From assembly GCF_006864135.1 (NCBI RefSeq), contig NZ_SADV01000007.1, positions 62,001 to 126,000 on the forward strand: a stretch of 64,000 bases of DNA. The letters run 5' to 3'. The notes under the pieces were generated by a model that was not told the DNA's origin, ran no database searches, and was given only the letters and a program-made list of their open reading frames with translations. The DNA comes from Lysinibacillus sphaericus (lineage in GTDB: Bacteria > Bacillota > Bacilli > Bacillales_A > Planococcaceae). Both the position numbers and the translations under genes were made by a program. Position 1 is the stretch's first letter; the number at the start of each line of letters is the position of its first letter. Below, in pieces: positions 44,973 through 54,318 of the stretch.

Positions 44973-47600
44973 ATGACAAAGGAAAAATTGCTATTATTGG
45001 ACGGCAATAGTTTAGCATATCGCGCGTTTTTTGCGTTGCCATTATTGACGAATGATAGTGGGATTCATACGAATGCAGTATACGGCTTTACAACAATGCT
45101 ACAAAGAATATTAGAGGAAGAGCAACCAACGAAAATTTTGGTTGCCTTTGATGCGGGTAAGACAACCTTCCGTCATGAGACATTTACGGAATATAAAGGT
45201 GGTCGACAAAAGACTCCACCAGAATTATCGGAGCAGTTTCCTTATATACGGAAGCTTATTGATGCTTATGGTATTAAGCGATATGAGCTTGAATTGTACG
45301 AAGCGGACGATATTATAGGGACACTCGCCAAAGAAGCTTCATCACAAGATATGGACGTCATTGTCGTATCAGGAGATCGGGACTTAACACAGCTCACGAC
45401 TGAGCAAGTAACAGTATATATTACTAAAAAAGGCATTACTGAAATTGAAAAAAATACACCAGCCTTTATTGCAGAAAAATATGGCTTAACGCCCGGGCAA
45501 ATTATTGATATGAAAGGTTTAATGGGGGATTCTTCAGATAATATCCCTGGTGTACCAGGTGTCGGTGAAAAAACAGCAGTTAAATTGCTAAAAGAGCATG
45601 GGTCAGTAGAGGCGCTTTATGCGGCAATGGATACGGTGAAGGCTTCTAAAATGAAAGAAAAATTAGTTGCCAATGAAGAACAGGCACTAATGAGTAAAAA
45701 GCTGGCTACCATTTTTACAGAGGCACCGATTGAAATAACGCTTTCGGATCTTATCTATAATGGTCCGAATGAAGAAGAATTAATTAGCGTGTGGCGAGAG
45801 CTTGGCTTTAAATCATTACTAGAGAAAAGCGATTTTACTGTCCAAGAAGAGGAACAAGCTCCTTTTGACTATGACATTGTGCAAGAAGTAAAACAAGAGC
45901 ATTTAAAAGATGTAATGGCAGTGCATTTGGAGCTAGAGGACGAGCATTATCATACATGCCAGCAACTAGGCATTGCACTCACAGATGGAGCGAAAACAAT
46001 GTATGTGCCGTTTGATATTGCAGCTCAATCAGATGTCCTTCGTCTTTGGTTAGAAGATGCTACTAAAATAAAGTATATGTCTGATTCAAAAGCATCTCAG
46101 GCTGCGTTAAGACGTGCGGGAATTCATTTAGCTGGTGTGGAATTTGACTTATTACTTGCTTCTTATATTAATAATCCTGCGCTAAGTGGAGATGATGTGG
46201 CAACACTTGCGAAAGAACTAGGCTATCGTAATGTGCAGGCAAATGAGACTGTTTATGGTAAAGGGGCGAAACGAGCTATACCTGCCATTGATGCACTTGC
46301 TGAACATGCCAGTCGCAAAGCCTTTGCTGTATGGTCTTTACAGCCTAAGCTTGAAGAATTGCTAAAGGAAAACGAACAGTTTGAACTCTATAAAAATTTA
46401 GAGCTACCGCTTGCTTCTATTTTAGGGGAAATGGAGAGTGAAGGAATCACGGTCAATCGTGCCACATTAGAGAAAATGGGGCAGGAACTAAATGACAAAC
46501 TAATTGTAATTGAACAGGAGATTTATACGGAGGCAGGAGAAGCCTTCAATATTAATTCACCAAAGCAATTAGGGGTCATCCTCTTTGATAAACTTGGTCT
46601 GCCTGTTATTAAAAAGACAAAGACAGGCTATTCCACTGCAGCAGATGTTTTGGAAAAATTAAAACCAGAGCATGCCGTTATTGAGCATATTCTTTTATAT
46701 CGTCAGCTTGGGAAATTACAGTCAACTTATATCGAAGGTCTGCTAAAGGAAATCCATGAAGAGGATGGAAAGGTGCATACTCGATTCCAACAAGCATTAA
46801 CAGCTACAGGGCGTTTAAGCTCAACGGATCCGAATTTGCAAAACATCCCGATTCGTTTAGAAGAAGGGCGAAAAATTCGTCAAGCATTTGTGCCATCGAA
46901 CGAAGATTGGATATTATTTTCTGCTGATTATTCGCAAATCGAATTGCGTGTATTGGCCCATATGTCAAAGGATGAAAACTTAGTTGACGCTTTCCGTGAA
47001 GGTATGGATGTTCATACACGTACTGCTATGGATGTATTCCATGTCTCAGAAGATGAGGTCGACAGTAATATGCGCCGTGCTGCAAAAGCAGTAAACTTTG
47101 GCATTGTTTATGGTATTAGTGATTACGGCTTATCGCAAAACTTGGATATTACCCGTAAGGAAGCTGCTACATTTATCGAGAAATATTTTGCGAGTTTCCC
47201 AGGTGTAAAACAATATATGGATGATATCGTCCAAGATGCGAAGTTTAATGGTTATGTGACAACACTTTTAAATAGACGTCGATATTTACCGGATATTACG
47301 AGCTCAAATTTCAATTTACGAAGCTTTGCAGAGCGTACTGCGATGAATACACCAATTCAGGGAAGTGCAGCTGATATTATTAAAAAAGCAATGATTGATA
47401 TGGATGCTCGCTTGAAAAAAGAAAATATGCAGGCAAAACTTTTATTACAAGTGCATGATGAATTAATTTTTGAAGCACCTAAAGAGGAGATTGCATTGCT
47501 TGAAAAAATAGTACCAGAGGTTATGGAGAACGCAATCGCACTTTCAGTACCATTAAAAGTAGATTTTAATTACGGTGCGACTTGGTACGAAGCAAAATAA
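44973..47600 (+). CDS. polA: DNA polymerase I
   Basis: PolA removes RNA primers and fills gaps. The 875 residues comprise a 5'-3' exonuclease domain (LLLDGNSLAYRAFFALP, and MKGLMGDSSDNIPGVPGVG near residue 180). A 3'-5' exonuclease-like domain follows whose DxE motif is lost (MAVHLELEDEH), as in Bacillus stearothermophilus. The family A polymerase domain has DYSQIELRVLAH, RRAAKAVNFGIVYG and QVHDELIFEAP. It is therefore expected to lack proofreading. It begins a polA-mutM-coaE cluster with gaps of 12 and 13 bases. AGGAGG precedes the ATG. Confidence 0.97.
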   Translation: MTKEKLLLLDGNSLAYRAFFALPLLTNDSGIHTNAVYGFTTMLQRILEEEQPTKILVAFDAGKTTFRHETFTEYKGGRQKTPPELSEQFPYIRKLIDAYGIKRYELELYEADDIIGTLAKEASSQDMDVIVVSGDRDLTQLTTEQVTVYITKKGITEIEKNTPAFIAEKYGLTPGQIIDMKGLMGDSSDNIPGVPGVGEKTAVKLLKEHGSVEALYAAMDTVKASKMKEKLVANEEQALMSKKLATIFTEAPIEITLSDLIYNGPNEEELISVWRELGFKSLLEKSDFTVQEEEQAPFDYDIVQEVKQEHLKDVMAVHLELEDEHYHTCQQLGIALTDGAKTMYVPFDIAAQSDVLRLWLEDATKIKYMSDSKASQAALRRAGIHLAGVEFDLLLASYINNPALSGDDVATLAKELGYRNVQANETVYGKGAKRAIPAIDALAEHASRKAFAVWSLQPKLEELLKENEQFELYKNLELPLASILGEMESEGITVNRATLEKMGQELNDKLIVIEQEIYTEAGEAFNINSPKQLGVILFDKLGLPVIKKTKTGYSTAADVLEKLKPEHAVIEHILLYRQLGKLQSTYIEGLLKEIHEEDGKVHTRFQQALTATGRLSSTDPNLQNIPIRLEEGRKIRQAFVPSNEDWILFSADYSQIELRVLAHMSKDENLVDAFREGMDVHTRTAMDVFHVSEDEVDSNMRRAAKAVNFGIVYGISDYGLSQNLDITRKEAATFIEKYFASFPGVKQYMDDIVQDAKFNGYVTTLLNRRRYLPDITSSNFNLRSFAERTAMNTPIQGSAADIIKKAMIDMDARLKKENMQAKLLLQVHDELIFEAPKEEIALLEKIVPEVMENAIALSVPLKVDFNYGATWYEAK

Positions 47601-47612
47601 GGAGGGGTTTAA

Positions 47613-48485
47613 ATGCCTGAATTACCAGAGGTTGAAGGTGTCGTCCAGGCATTAAAACCTAAAATTGAAGGGCGTACAATTCAACAGGTTCAACTATCTG
47701 AAATTATTCGTTTTTCCTTTGGAGAGGGAAAACAATGTATCGTGAAGCAAGCTGAGCCTGATGCATTTGAAATATCCTTGTCTCAAATGATGATTACAAA
47801 AGTTGAACGACGTGCGAAATACATCTTTTTTCATTTGCTGAAAGCGGATGTCCCATATGTGCTTGTTAGTCATTTAGGGATGACAGGTGCATGGTTTGTA
47901 GTGAATTCGCCTGAGGAAATCCATGAGGCGAAATTTAAAAAGCATATTCATGCTACATTTCAAATGGCAGATGGTGGCTATTTAATTTATTCGGATATAC
48001 GCCGCTTTGGTGAACTACGTTTTTTAACAAAAATTGAAGATCATGCACCATTAACAAAAATGGCGCCAGAGCCATTCGATGAAATAGCATGTGATTATTT
48101 TATTGCGAAATCAAAGTTACCGAAATATGAGAAAAAGGCCGTTAAGGATGTCATTATGGATGGGCAGGTTATTTCGGGCTGTGGCAATATTTATGCTACC
48201 GAAGCATTATTTGCTCAAAAAATTCATCCGGCCCGCACAATGAACCGCATCAGTGAAAAGAGTAAGTGTGCATTATTCGAGGCAATTGTCGCCATTTTAC
48301 GCCAAAGCATTGAAGCGGGGGGGTCAACAATTTCAGATTATCGTAATATTAATGGTGAGGCTGGAAGTATGCAGAAACGACTGCAAATGTATGGAAAGAA
48401 GATGTGTCCAACGTGTGGTACTGCAACGAGCCAAATGACGATTGGTGGGCGCACATCAGTCTTTTGCCCAAATTGTCAACATTAA
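47613..48485 (+). CDS. mutM: Formamidopyrimidine-DNA glycosylase
   Basis: MutM (Fpg) excises 8-oxoguanine and nicks the abasic site. The mature N-terminus PELPEVEGVV carries the catalytic Pro and Glu. The C-terminal zinc finger reads MCPTCGT...FCPNCQ with four cysteines in the last 25 residues. The helix-two-turns-helix region includes SGCGNIYATEALF. It has 290 residues. It lies directly downstream of polA (AGGAGGGG ribosome site) and upstream of coaE, a repair grouping also seen in Bacillus. Confidence 0.96.
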   Translation: MPELPEVEGVVQALKPKIEGRTIQQVQLSEIIRFSFGEGKQCIVKQAEPDAFEISLSQMMITKVERRAKYIFFHLLKADVPYVLVSHLGMTGAWFVVNSPEEIHEAKFKKHIHATFQMADGGYLIYSDIRRFGELRFLTKIEDHAPLTKMAPEPFDEIACDYFIAKSKLPKYEKKAVKDVIMDGQVISGCGNIYATEALFAQKIHPARTMNRISEKSKCALFEAIVAILRQSIEAGGSTISDYRNINGEAGSMQKRLQMYGKKMCPTCGTATSQMTIGGRTSVFCPNCQH

Positions 48486-48498
48486 AGGGGATTTAACT

Positions 48499-49107
48499 AT
48501 GATTATCGGACTAACGGGAAGTATTGCAAGCGGAAAAAGTACAGTAGCAAAAATGATGACAGCACTTGGTTTACCTATTGTCGATGCAGATATTGTTGCA
48601 CGTGATGTTGTAGAACCAGGAACGGAAACTTTAAGGTTAATAGCTGGAAATTTTGGACAACATATATTGCTAGAAGACGGTAGTTTAAATCGTACCAAGC
48701 TTGGCGATATTATTTTTCACGAGCCTGCTAAACGTAAAATGTTAAATGATATTATGCATCCTGCTATTCGTCAGGAAATGTTACGCCAGCGTGATGCTTA
48801 TTTAGAAGCTGGAGAAAAGCATGTTGTGATGGATATTCCGCTTTTATTTGAAAGTAAGCTGGAGCATTTTGTCGAGCGTATTATTGTAGTATCGGTTAGT
48901 GAAGAGGTGCAGCTTCGTCGATTAATGGAACGTAACAACTTATCGAAGGAAGATGCACTAGCTCGAATGCGTTCTCAGTTACCTTTGTCAGTCAAAGAAA
49001 AAGGCGCCCATGCTGTTATTTATAATAATGAAAATCTAGAACAAACAGAGCACCAATTAAAAAAAATCCTGACTTATTGGGATGTAATTTTAACTAAGAA
49101 TCTGTAA
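48499..49107 (+). CDS. coaE: Dephospho-CoA kinase
   Basis: CoaE performs the last step of coenzyme A synthesis. The 202-residue P-loop kinase starts MIIGLTGSIASGKST with the Walker A lysine at residue 13. It has IVDADIVARDVV, and VMDIPLLFESKLE in the lid region. AAAGGGG at 48484-48490 sets the start at ATG 48499 rather than at the in-frame ATG within mutM. It ends the polA-mutM-coaE run. Confidence 0.96.
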   Translation: MIIGLTGSIASGKSTVAKMMTALGLPIVDADIVARDVVEPGTETLRLIAGNFGQHILLEDGSLNRTKLGDIIFHEPAKRKMLNDIMHPAIRQEMLRQRDAYLEAGEKHVVMDIPLLFESKLEHFVERIIVVSVSEEVQLRRLMERNNLSKEDALARMRSQLPLSVKEKGAHAVIYNNENLEQTEHQLKKILTYWDVILTKNL

Positions 49108-49116
49108 AATCATTCG

Positions 49117-49157
49117 ATGCGTAGCAATGACATATTGCTACGCATTTCATATTTTTG
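49117..49157 (+). terminator. Terminator of polA-mutM-coaE
   Basis: ATGCGTAGCAAT pairs with ATTGCTACGCAT across five bases, then TTCATATTTTTG. A similar hairpin recurs at 49421-49458. Confidence 0.85.
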
Positions 49158-49195
49158 AAAAACTATTGTGTTGCAAGGAAATCTCTTAATGGTGT

Positions 49196-49364
49196 GGCTC
49201 ATTAAAGTGTGATTTCCGTTCCAGGCTACTCGCTTTCCTGTGGGCGAGCGCCGAGCCGCTTCCTCCGCTACGCCCCCAGGAAGCTTTGCTCTGTGCGAAA
49301 GCGAAGCGTCAGCTACAAAGCGCCCAGCCGGAACGGAAATCAACCCCACATTTTGCCGAAGAGC
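49196..49364. repeat. Dispersed repeat family A, copy A8 (fold-back form)
   Basis: The left arm GTGATTTCCGTTCCAGGCTA and the right arm GCCGGAACGGAAATCAACCC are inverted relative to each other, so the whole copy can fold back. Inside are GGGCGAGCGCCGAGCCGCTT, CGCCCCCAGGAAGCTTTGCT and a plus-oriented module GTGCGAAAGCGAAGCGTCAG (49293-49312). Confidence 0.78.
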
Positions 49365-49420
49365 CATAGTAATTTAATGTGTCATCTTAATTTCATTGAC
49401 GCAATAGTTAAAAAACATGA

Positions 49421-49458
49421 ACGCGTAGCAAAAACACTTTGCTATGCATTTTTTTGTG
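49421..49458 (+). terminator. Second terminator-like hairpin, similar to that at 49117
   Basis: GCGTAGCAAA pairs with TTTGCTATGC, followed by ATTTTTTTG. It lies on the far side of repeat A8 and upstream of the gapB promoter. Confidence 0.75.
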
Positions 49459-49555
49459 AGTTTATACCATAATAAGGACTAATTTAGGCGATTTTATTTT
49501 TCAGAAAATAAGAACTTTAATATTATAAGTTTATAATGTTCATCTTTTTTAAAAT

Positions 49556-49566
49556 TGTGTTATACT
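49556..49566 (+). promoter_or_regulatory. CcpN-type box overlapping the gapB -10 element
   Basis: TGTGTTATACT matches at every position the CcpN consensus I recall (TRTGHYATAYW). It includes the extended -10 TGTTATACT of the gapB promoter. CcpN represses gapB on glycolytic carbon sources in Bacillus subtilis. The -35 is weak. The consensus is from memory. Confidence 0.6.
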
Positions 49567-49622
49567 AATCAGCATAAAGTATATAATTAATCTGAGTATG
49601 TACTCACAGGAGGATTTTATAA

Positions 49623-50645
49623 ATGACAGTATCAGTTGCTATTAATGGTTTCGGACGTATCGGACGTATGGTTTTCCGCCAAGCGATCGTGCAGGAAGAT
49701 TTAAATATTGTTGCAATTAACGCTAGCTACCCAGCTGAAACGTTAGCACATTTGATTAAGTATGACACAAATCATGGAACATTCGAAGGTTCAGTTGAGC
49801 CAGCAGGCGATGCTTTAATTGTAAACGGTAAACGTGTTCAAATTATTAGCGAACGTGACCCCTTAAAATTACCATGGGCAACAATGGGTGTAGATATCGT
49901 TATTGAAGCAACTGGTAAATTTAATGATCGTGAAAAAGCAGCAATGCACTTAGAAGCGGGAGCAAAGAAAGTTATCTTAACAGCACCTGGTAAAAACGAG
50001 GACGTAACAATTGTTTTAGGTGTAAATGATGAGAAACTTGATATTGCAAAACATGATGTTATTTCTAATGCTTCTTGTACAACAAACTGCTTAGCACCAG
50101 TTGCCAAAGTATTAAATGACACATTTGGAATTGAAAGCGGATTAATGACAACGGTTCACGCTTATACAAATGATCAAAAGAATTTAGATAATCCACATAA
50201 AGATTTACGTCGTGCACGTGGTTGCGCACAATCAATCATTCCAACATCTACAGGTGCTGCAAAAGCATTAAAATTAGTGTTACCAGAATTAGAAGGTAAA
50301 ATTCATGGTATGGCACTTCGTGTTCCAACACCAAACGTATCATTAGTTGACCTAGTAGTTGATTTAAATACAGACGTAACAGTAGATTCTATCAATGCTG
50401 CATTTGTGAAGGCTGCTACTGAAGGTCCGATGAAAGGTATTTTAAACTTCTCAGTTGAGCCTCTAGTATCTTCTGATTACAATACAACAACTTACTCTTC
50501 TACAGTAGATGGACTTTCTACAATGGTAATGGGTAACCGCAAAGTGAAAGTACTTGCTTGGTACGACAATGAGTGGGGTTATTCTGCACGCGTTGTAGAT
50601 CTTGTGAAAAAAGTGGCAAAAGCTTTAGAAACAGTTAATGCATAA
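49623..50645 (+). CDS. gapB: Glyceraldehyde-3-phosphate dehydrogenase, GapB type
   Basis: GapB is the NADP-preferring, gluconeogenic GAPDH of Bacillus. The 340-residue protein has [17 protein letters not shown], and [19 protein letters not shown] where GapA has an Asp specific for NAD. The catalytic Cys152 lies in [33 protein letters not shown] and [11 protein letters not shown] are also present. NADP preference is inferred from resemblance to B. subtilis GapB and the missing Asp. AGGAGG precedes the ATG. It is a single gene ahead of nrdR, as in Bacillus subtilis. Confidence 0.94.
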   Translation: MTVSVAINGFGRIGRMVFRQAIVQEDLNIVAINASYPAETLAHLIKYDTNHGTFEGSVEPAGDALIVNGKRVQIISERDPLKLPWATMGVDIVIEATGKFNDREKAAMHLEAGAKKVILTAPGKNEDVTIVLGVNDEKLDIAKHDVISNASCTTNCLAPVAKVLNDTFGIESGLMTTVHAYTNDQKNLDNPHKDLRRARGCAQSIIPTSTGAAKALKLVLPELEGKIHGMALRVPTPNVSLVDLVVDLNTDVTVDSINAAFVKAATEGPMKGILNFSVEPLVSSDYNTTTYSSTVDGLSTMVMGNRKVKVLAWYDNEWGYSARVVDLVKKVAKALETVNA

Positions 50646-50679
50646 TTCAGTGACATCCGCTAAAAGAAGTTAAACTGAG

Positions 50680-50716
50680 CACATTGAAATCCAAGTGATT
50701 TCAATGTGTTTTTTAT
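50680..50716 (+). terminator. Terminator of gapB
   Basis: CACATTGAAATC pairs with GATTTCAATGTG, followed by TTTTTTATTT. Confidence 0.93.
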
Positions 50717-50820
50717 TTAGACAGTTGGTTTAAATGTAGAATCTATGCTTGTACTTTAGCCTGTCAAGGCTTATCATGAGCACACTTGCGTTAATGCACT
50801 TTTCTTACACATAGGAAATT

Positions 50821-50829
50821 TGTTATAAT
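50821..50829 (+). promoter_or_regulatory. Extended -10 promoter of nrdR-dnaB-dnaI
   Basis: TGTTATAAT is a perfect extended -10 element, 39 bases before the nrdR start. The -35 region (TTTCTT or TTCTTA) is weak. Confidence 0.6.
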
Positions 50830-50868
50830 AGAGATATTAAATTGTTGTGAAATCAGGAGAGTAATTAT

Positions 50869-51339
50869 ATGAGATGTCCATCTTGCCAGTTTAACGGAAC
50901 GCGTGTTGTGGATTCGAGGCCAGTTGATGATAATAAAGAAATTCGTAGACGTCGTGAATGTGAGTCATGTGGCTTCCGCTTTACAACGTTTGAAAAAATT
51001 GAAGAGACACCTTTAGTTGTCGTGAAAAAAGAAGGTTCGCGAGAAGAATTTAGCCGTGAAAAGGTACTTCGTGGACTTATTCGTGCTTGCGAAAAACGTC
51101 CTGTTTCCCTTGAAGTACTTGAGGGACTAGTAATGTCTATTGAAAAAGATCTTCGCCGCATTGGAAATTCCGAAGTCCGATCTGAGGATGTAGGAGAAAT
51201 GGTAATGGATCGCTTAGCGAAAATCGATGAGGTTGCTTATGTGCGCTTTGCATCGGTTTATCGTCAATTTAAGGATATCAATGTCTTTATTGAAGAAATT
51301 AAAGAAATTATCCAACGTCAGACAGAACAGAAATTATAA
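50869..51339 (+). CDS. nrdR: Transcriptional repressor NrdR
   Basis: NrdR represses ribonucleotide reductase genes in response to dATP/ATP. The 156-residue protein begins with a zinc ribbon ([17 protein letters not shown] and [17 protein letters not shown], four cysteines). An ATP-cone follows ([20 protein letters not shown], about residues 49-68). It is the first gene of nrdR-dnaB-dnaI, the order known in Bacillus. The next start lies 24 bases downstream. Confidence 0.97.
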   Translation: MRCPSCQFNGTRVVDSRPVDDNKEIRRRRECESCGFRFTTFEKIEETPLVVVKKEGSREEFSREKVLRGLIRACEKRPVSLEVLEGLVMSIEKDLRRIGNSEVRSEDVGEMVMDRLAKIDEVAYVRFASVYRQFKDINVFIEEIKEIIQRQTEQKL

Positions 51340-51363
51340 GGTAAACAGAGAGGGTGAATGACG

Positions 51364-52743
51364 TTGAACCATTTGTATAAGGAATTGCAGCCAGTTGATT
51401 CTTTTGACATTCGTCTACCTCATGCACTTTCTACGCAGGAACGTCAATTAGTAACGCTTTTTTATCAGCCTTTAATTGGAGCGGAGCCAATCAGCCTTTA
51501 TTTAACACTATGGGCAGAAGCTGAACAAATGTCTAAGCAGCAAATGACGCATTATTATTTAATGAATGTACTAGGGCTTCCTATTGGTAAAGTATTTGAG
51601 GCGCGTATTGCGCTTGAAGCAATTGGTCTGTTACGCACATGGAAAAAAGAAGATGCTGGCCAGCGAAGCTTTTTATATGAGCTAATACGTCCACTTGATG
51701 CAGATAGCTTTATGAAAGACCCACTGCTCTCGATGTTTTTATTTAGTAAAATAGGGGAGCAAGCTTATCGGAAGTTACGTCAGCGTTTTATGCCATCTAC
51801 AAGAGATGTAGAGTTTAAAGATGTATCTCGTGCCTTCATAGATGTTTTTAAGCCTGTAAGTACTAAAATTCCAGATGATTTACAAGCTGATACTAGTCAT
51901 AAGGATAAACAGCAAAAGATATATCCGTTTTATTTTGATCAGTTTGATTTTGAACTACTGCAAGGGGGCTTATCGGAGCAACTAGTGCCGGCAAGCCTTC
52001 TAACATTTGAGGTACGTGAATCAATAGCAAAATTAGCATTTTTATATCATTTAACGGCACTTGATATGCAAAAAGTAGTGATTCTTGCATTAGATGATGA
52101 CTTAGGGATTTCATTGGAACGTTTACGTAAGGCCGCTGCGGATTTTTATAAGCTAACGGTATCAAAAGAACCACCAAAGCTTGCTAGAGTGAGTAAACAG
52201 CCGTCATCCATAGAAGAATCGAGCCAAAAAACAAAAGATCAGGAGCTTCAGCAATATTTAGAAACGACTCCTCCAGTGCAAGTACTGCGAGATATCAATA
52301 ATGGCAAAGAACCTTTACAGACCTCCGTACAGCTTGCTGAGAGTTTAATTGTTCAGCATGGAATGCCAGTAGGTGTTGTTAATGCACTTTTGGAATATGT
52401 CATGCTAACAACTGATATGAAGCTACCTAAAAAATATGTGGAAACGATTGCGGATCATTGGGTACGTAAAAATATTCAAACTGCAAAAGAAGCAATGGAA
52501 TTAGCACGCCAAGAGCATGATAAGTACACTACGTGGAAAAATAAACCCCAGTCTTCGGCAAAAAAGAACTCTTACACAAAAAATCGCCGAGAGGAAAAAG
52601 TACCAGATTGGTTTTATAAGCGTAATGAAAAATCAGAGGAAGTAGTAAAAGCTACAACAAATACTGGCACTACTGATTTTGAAAAGGAAAGACAAAAGAT
52701 ACTAGAGAAATTAGGTAATATTCAAAATAAGGTAGGTGAATGA
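51364..52743 (+). CDS. dnaB: Replication initiation and membrane attachment protein DnaB
   Basis: Firmicute DnaB is a helicase co-loader at oriC, not the E. coli helicase of the same name. The 459-residue protein has an N-terminal winged-helix region, a central helical region, and a C-terminal DnaB/DnaD domain. A basic, disordered tail ends it. The start is taken as TTG 51364: GAGAGGG ends only 3 bases before ATG 51358 but 9 before the TTG. The resulting MNHLYKELQPVD aligns with the Bacillus N-terminus. It overlaps dnaI by 4 bases. Confidence 0.9.
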   Translation: MNHLYKELQPVDSFDIRLPHALSTQERQLVTLFYQPLIGAEPISLYLTLWAEAEQMSKQQMTHYYLMNVLGLPIGKVFEARIALEAIGLLRTWKKEDAGQRSFLYELIRPLDADSFMKDPLLSMFLFSKIGEQAYRKLRQRFMPSTRDVEFKDVSRAFIDVFKPVSTKIPDDLQADTSHKDKQQKIYPFYFDQFDFELLQGGLSEQLVPASLLTFEVRESIAKLAFLYHLTALDMQKVVILALDDDLGISLERLRKAAADFYKLTVSKEPPKLARVSKQPSSIEESSQKTKDQELQQYLETTPPVQVLRDINNGKEPLQTSVQLAESLIVQHGMPVGVVNALLEYVMLTTDMKLPKKYVETIADHWVRKNIQTAKEAMELARQEHDKYTTWKNKPQSSAKKNSYTKNRREEKVPDWFYKRNEKSEEVVKATTNTGTTDFEKERQKILEKLGNIQNKVGE

Positions 52744-53684
52744 CAATCGAACCGATTAATGGACCATTAAAAAGAGCAATTAAGGTACCATCATTTCAAG
52801 AACGATATGAAGCGATGCGTAAAGAAATATTAGAAAACCCTCGTGTGCAACAGTTTTTAGCTGAGCATATGGATGAGTTAAGCTATGATGCGGTTGAACG
52901 TAATTTACCGAAGCTCCATGAATTTATTAGTCAATCTACAGTCTGCTGTGGCTGTGACAGTACAGAAAATTGTACAAATTACTTAAAAGGTTTTTTACCT
53001 ACCTTACGTGTAGTAAGGGGTACTGTTGAAATTGATTATGTACGATGCGAGCAAAAGATACGCGAAGATGAGCGCCGAGATGTTGCTAATATGATTGCAA
53101 GTATGCATATGCCAAAGGATGTGCTACAAGCTACTATAAGTGATTTATTTATTGATGATCATACACGTGTTGACATTGCAAATCGTGCGACTGATTTTGT
53201 TCAAAATGTACTAGATACAGGGAATTTACCTGCTAAAGGCTTTTATTTATATGGTCAATTTGGAGTGGGGAAATCTTTTGTGCTAGGCGCATTAGCTAAT
53301 GAACTTGCGAAGGCTAAAGTAAAGTCAGTTGTAGTTTTCGTGCCTGAATTTTTACGAGAAATGAAAAATGCAATTGGCGATAACACGTTGAATGAAAAAA
53401 TAGATTATGTGAAAAAGGCACCAGTGCTAATGCTCGATGATTTAGGAGCCGAAACAATGACTGCTTGGACGCGAGATGAAATTTTGGGGACTATTTTCCA
53501 TTACCGCATGGCAGAGCAATTGCCAACATTCATTACATCTAATTTTAATTACGATGAATTGGAGCACCATTTAGCACAGTCACAAAAAGGTGACATAGAA
53601 GTTGTGAAGGCTGGACGTGTTATGGAACGTATTAAAGCTTTGACAGAGCCGATAAAAATGGGCGGGCAAAATAGACGTCTGTAA
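52740..53684 (+). CDS. dnaI: Primosomal protein DnaI, helicase loader
   Basis: DnaI is the AAA+ ATPase that loads the replicative helicase. The 314 residues have an N-terminal helicase-binding zinc region with Cys/His residues (VCCGCDSTENCTN, about residue 70). The AAA+ core has Walker A YGQFGVGKSFVLG (Lys178), Walker B VLMLDDLGAET and sensor TSNFNYDELE. The start overlaps the dnaB stop in ATGA, implying coupling. No clear terminator follows directly. Confidence 0.96.
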   Translation: MTIEPINGPLKRAIKVPSFQERYEAMRKEILENPRVQQFLAEHMDELSYDAVERNLPKLHEFISQSTVCCGCDSTENCTNYLKGFLPTLRVVRGTVEIDYVRCEQKIREDERRDVANMIASMHMPKDVLQATISDLFIDDHTRVDIANRATDFVQNVLDTGNLPAKGFYLYGQFGVGKSFVLGALANELAKAKVKSVVVFVPEFLREMKNAIGDNTLNEKIDYVKKAPVLMLDDLGAETMTAWTRDEILGTIFHYRMAEQLPTFITSNFNYDELEHHLAQSQKGDIEVVKAGRVMERIKALTEPIKMGGQNRRL

Positions 53685-53740
53685 GATTGGTAGTTGCATT
53701 TTATGACAATCGAGCGTATACTGTCACATATAATAATTAA

Positions 53741-53937
53741 CTTCTTTCAACAGGTGTCCAAACACCTACTGAAAAAGTTAAAGCCTCCGGCGGATGTCTC
53801 AGAATTGGAAAGGTGTTAATAAAGGATGTTAGCCTAAAATCATCGCATCCATGCGATAACGGCTAACTGATCTGCATCGTGCAGGCCTAAGCACAAAGTC
53901 GATTCTGGACGCAATTATGCCGAGGTTAATTGATCAA
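53741..53937 (+). repeat. Dispersed repeat family B, copy B3
   Basis: It contains CTTTCAACAGGTGTCCAAAC and ACACCTACTGAAAAAG (a decayed form of the B2 palindrome), GCCTCCGGCGGATGTCTCAG, GGATGTTAGCCTAAAATC, GATAACGGCTAACTGATC, GCAGGCCTAAGCACAAAG and GCAATTATGCCGAGG at the end. It lies directly upstream of the thrS T-box leader. Confidence 0.82.
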
Positions 53938-53964
53938 ATGCATTGATGAGGACATGAATTTTGT

Positions 53965-54180
53965 GTAACGGCTTTTAGAGAGGGGAGTCATTGGCTGTAA
54001 GCTTCCTAGTTCGAGCACACTATTTACTACCTGCTGAGCAGCGAAAGGGATAATCTTTCGCCGGTCCCTAGCCCGTTAGCTAGCCTTAAGCTTCGTCTGA
54101 CTTTAAAAAGTCGGAAGGAAGAAGGGTGGAACCACGAGCATACGCTTCGTCCCTTTCGTAGGGACGGAGCTTTTTTTATT
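53965..54180 (+). promoter_or_regulatory. T-box leader of thrS with terminator
   Basis: The T-box core AGGGTGGAACCACG is at 54123-54136. It is followed by the terminator CTTCGTCCC-TTTCGTA-GGGACGGAG plus TTTTTTT (about 54145-54178). Upstream is a structured Stem I region beginning near GAGAGGGGAGTCATTGGCTG. The sequence ACTACC at 54026-54031 contains possible Thr specifier codons (ACT or ACC), but I could not fix which is used. Uncharged tRNA-Thr should favour read-through into thrS. Confidence 0.93.
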
Positions 54181-54318
54181 TTCGTCCGATGGAAAATAGT
54201 GGTGAGCTGAATGCGGATGTAATTGTGGGTGTCACAACATCTATTGATTACGGATAACTTCCGGGATTCTTGGACTTCAATCATGCATCACAACAAAACA
54301 ATAAGGAGTGCAAACAAA

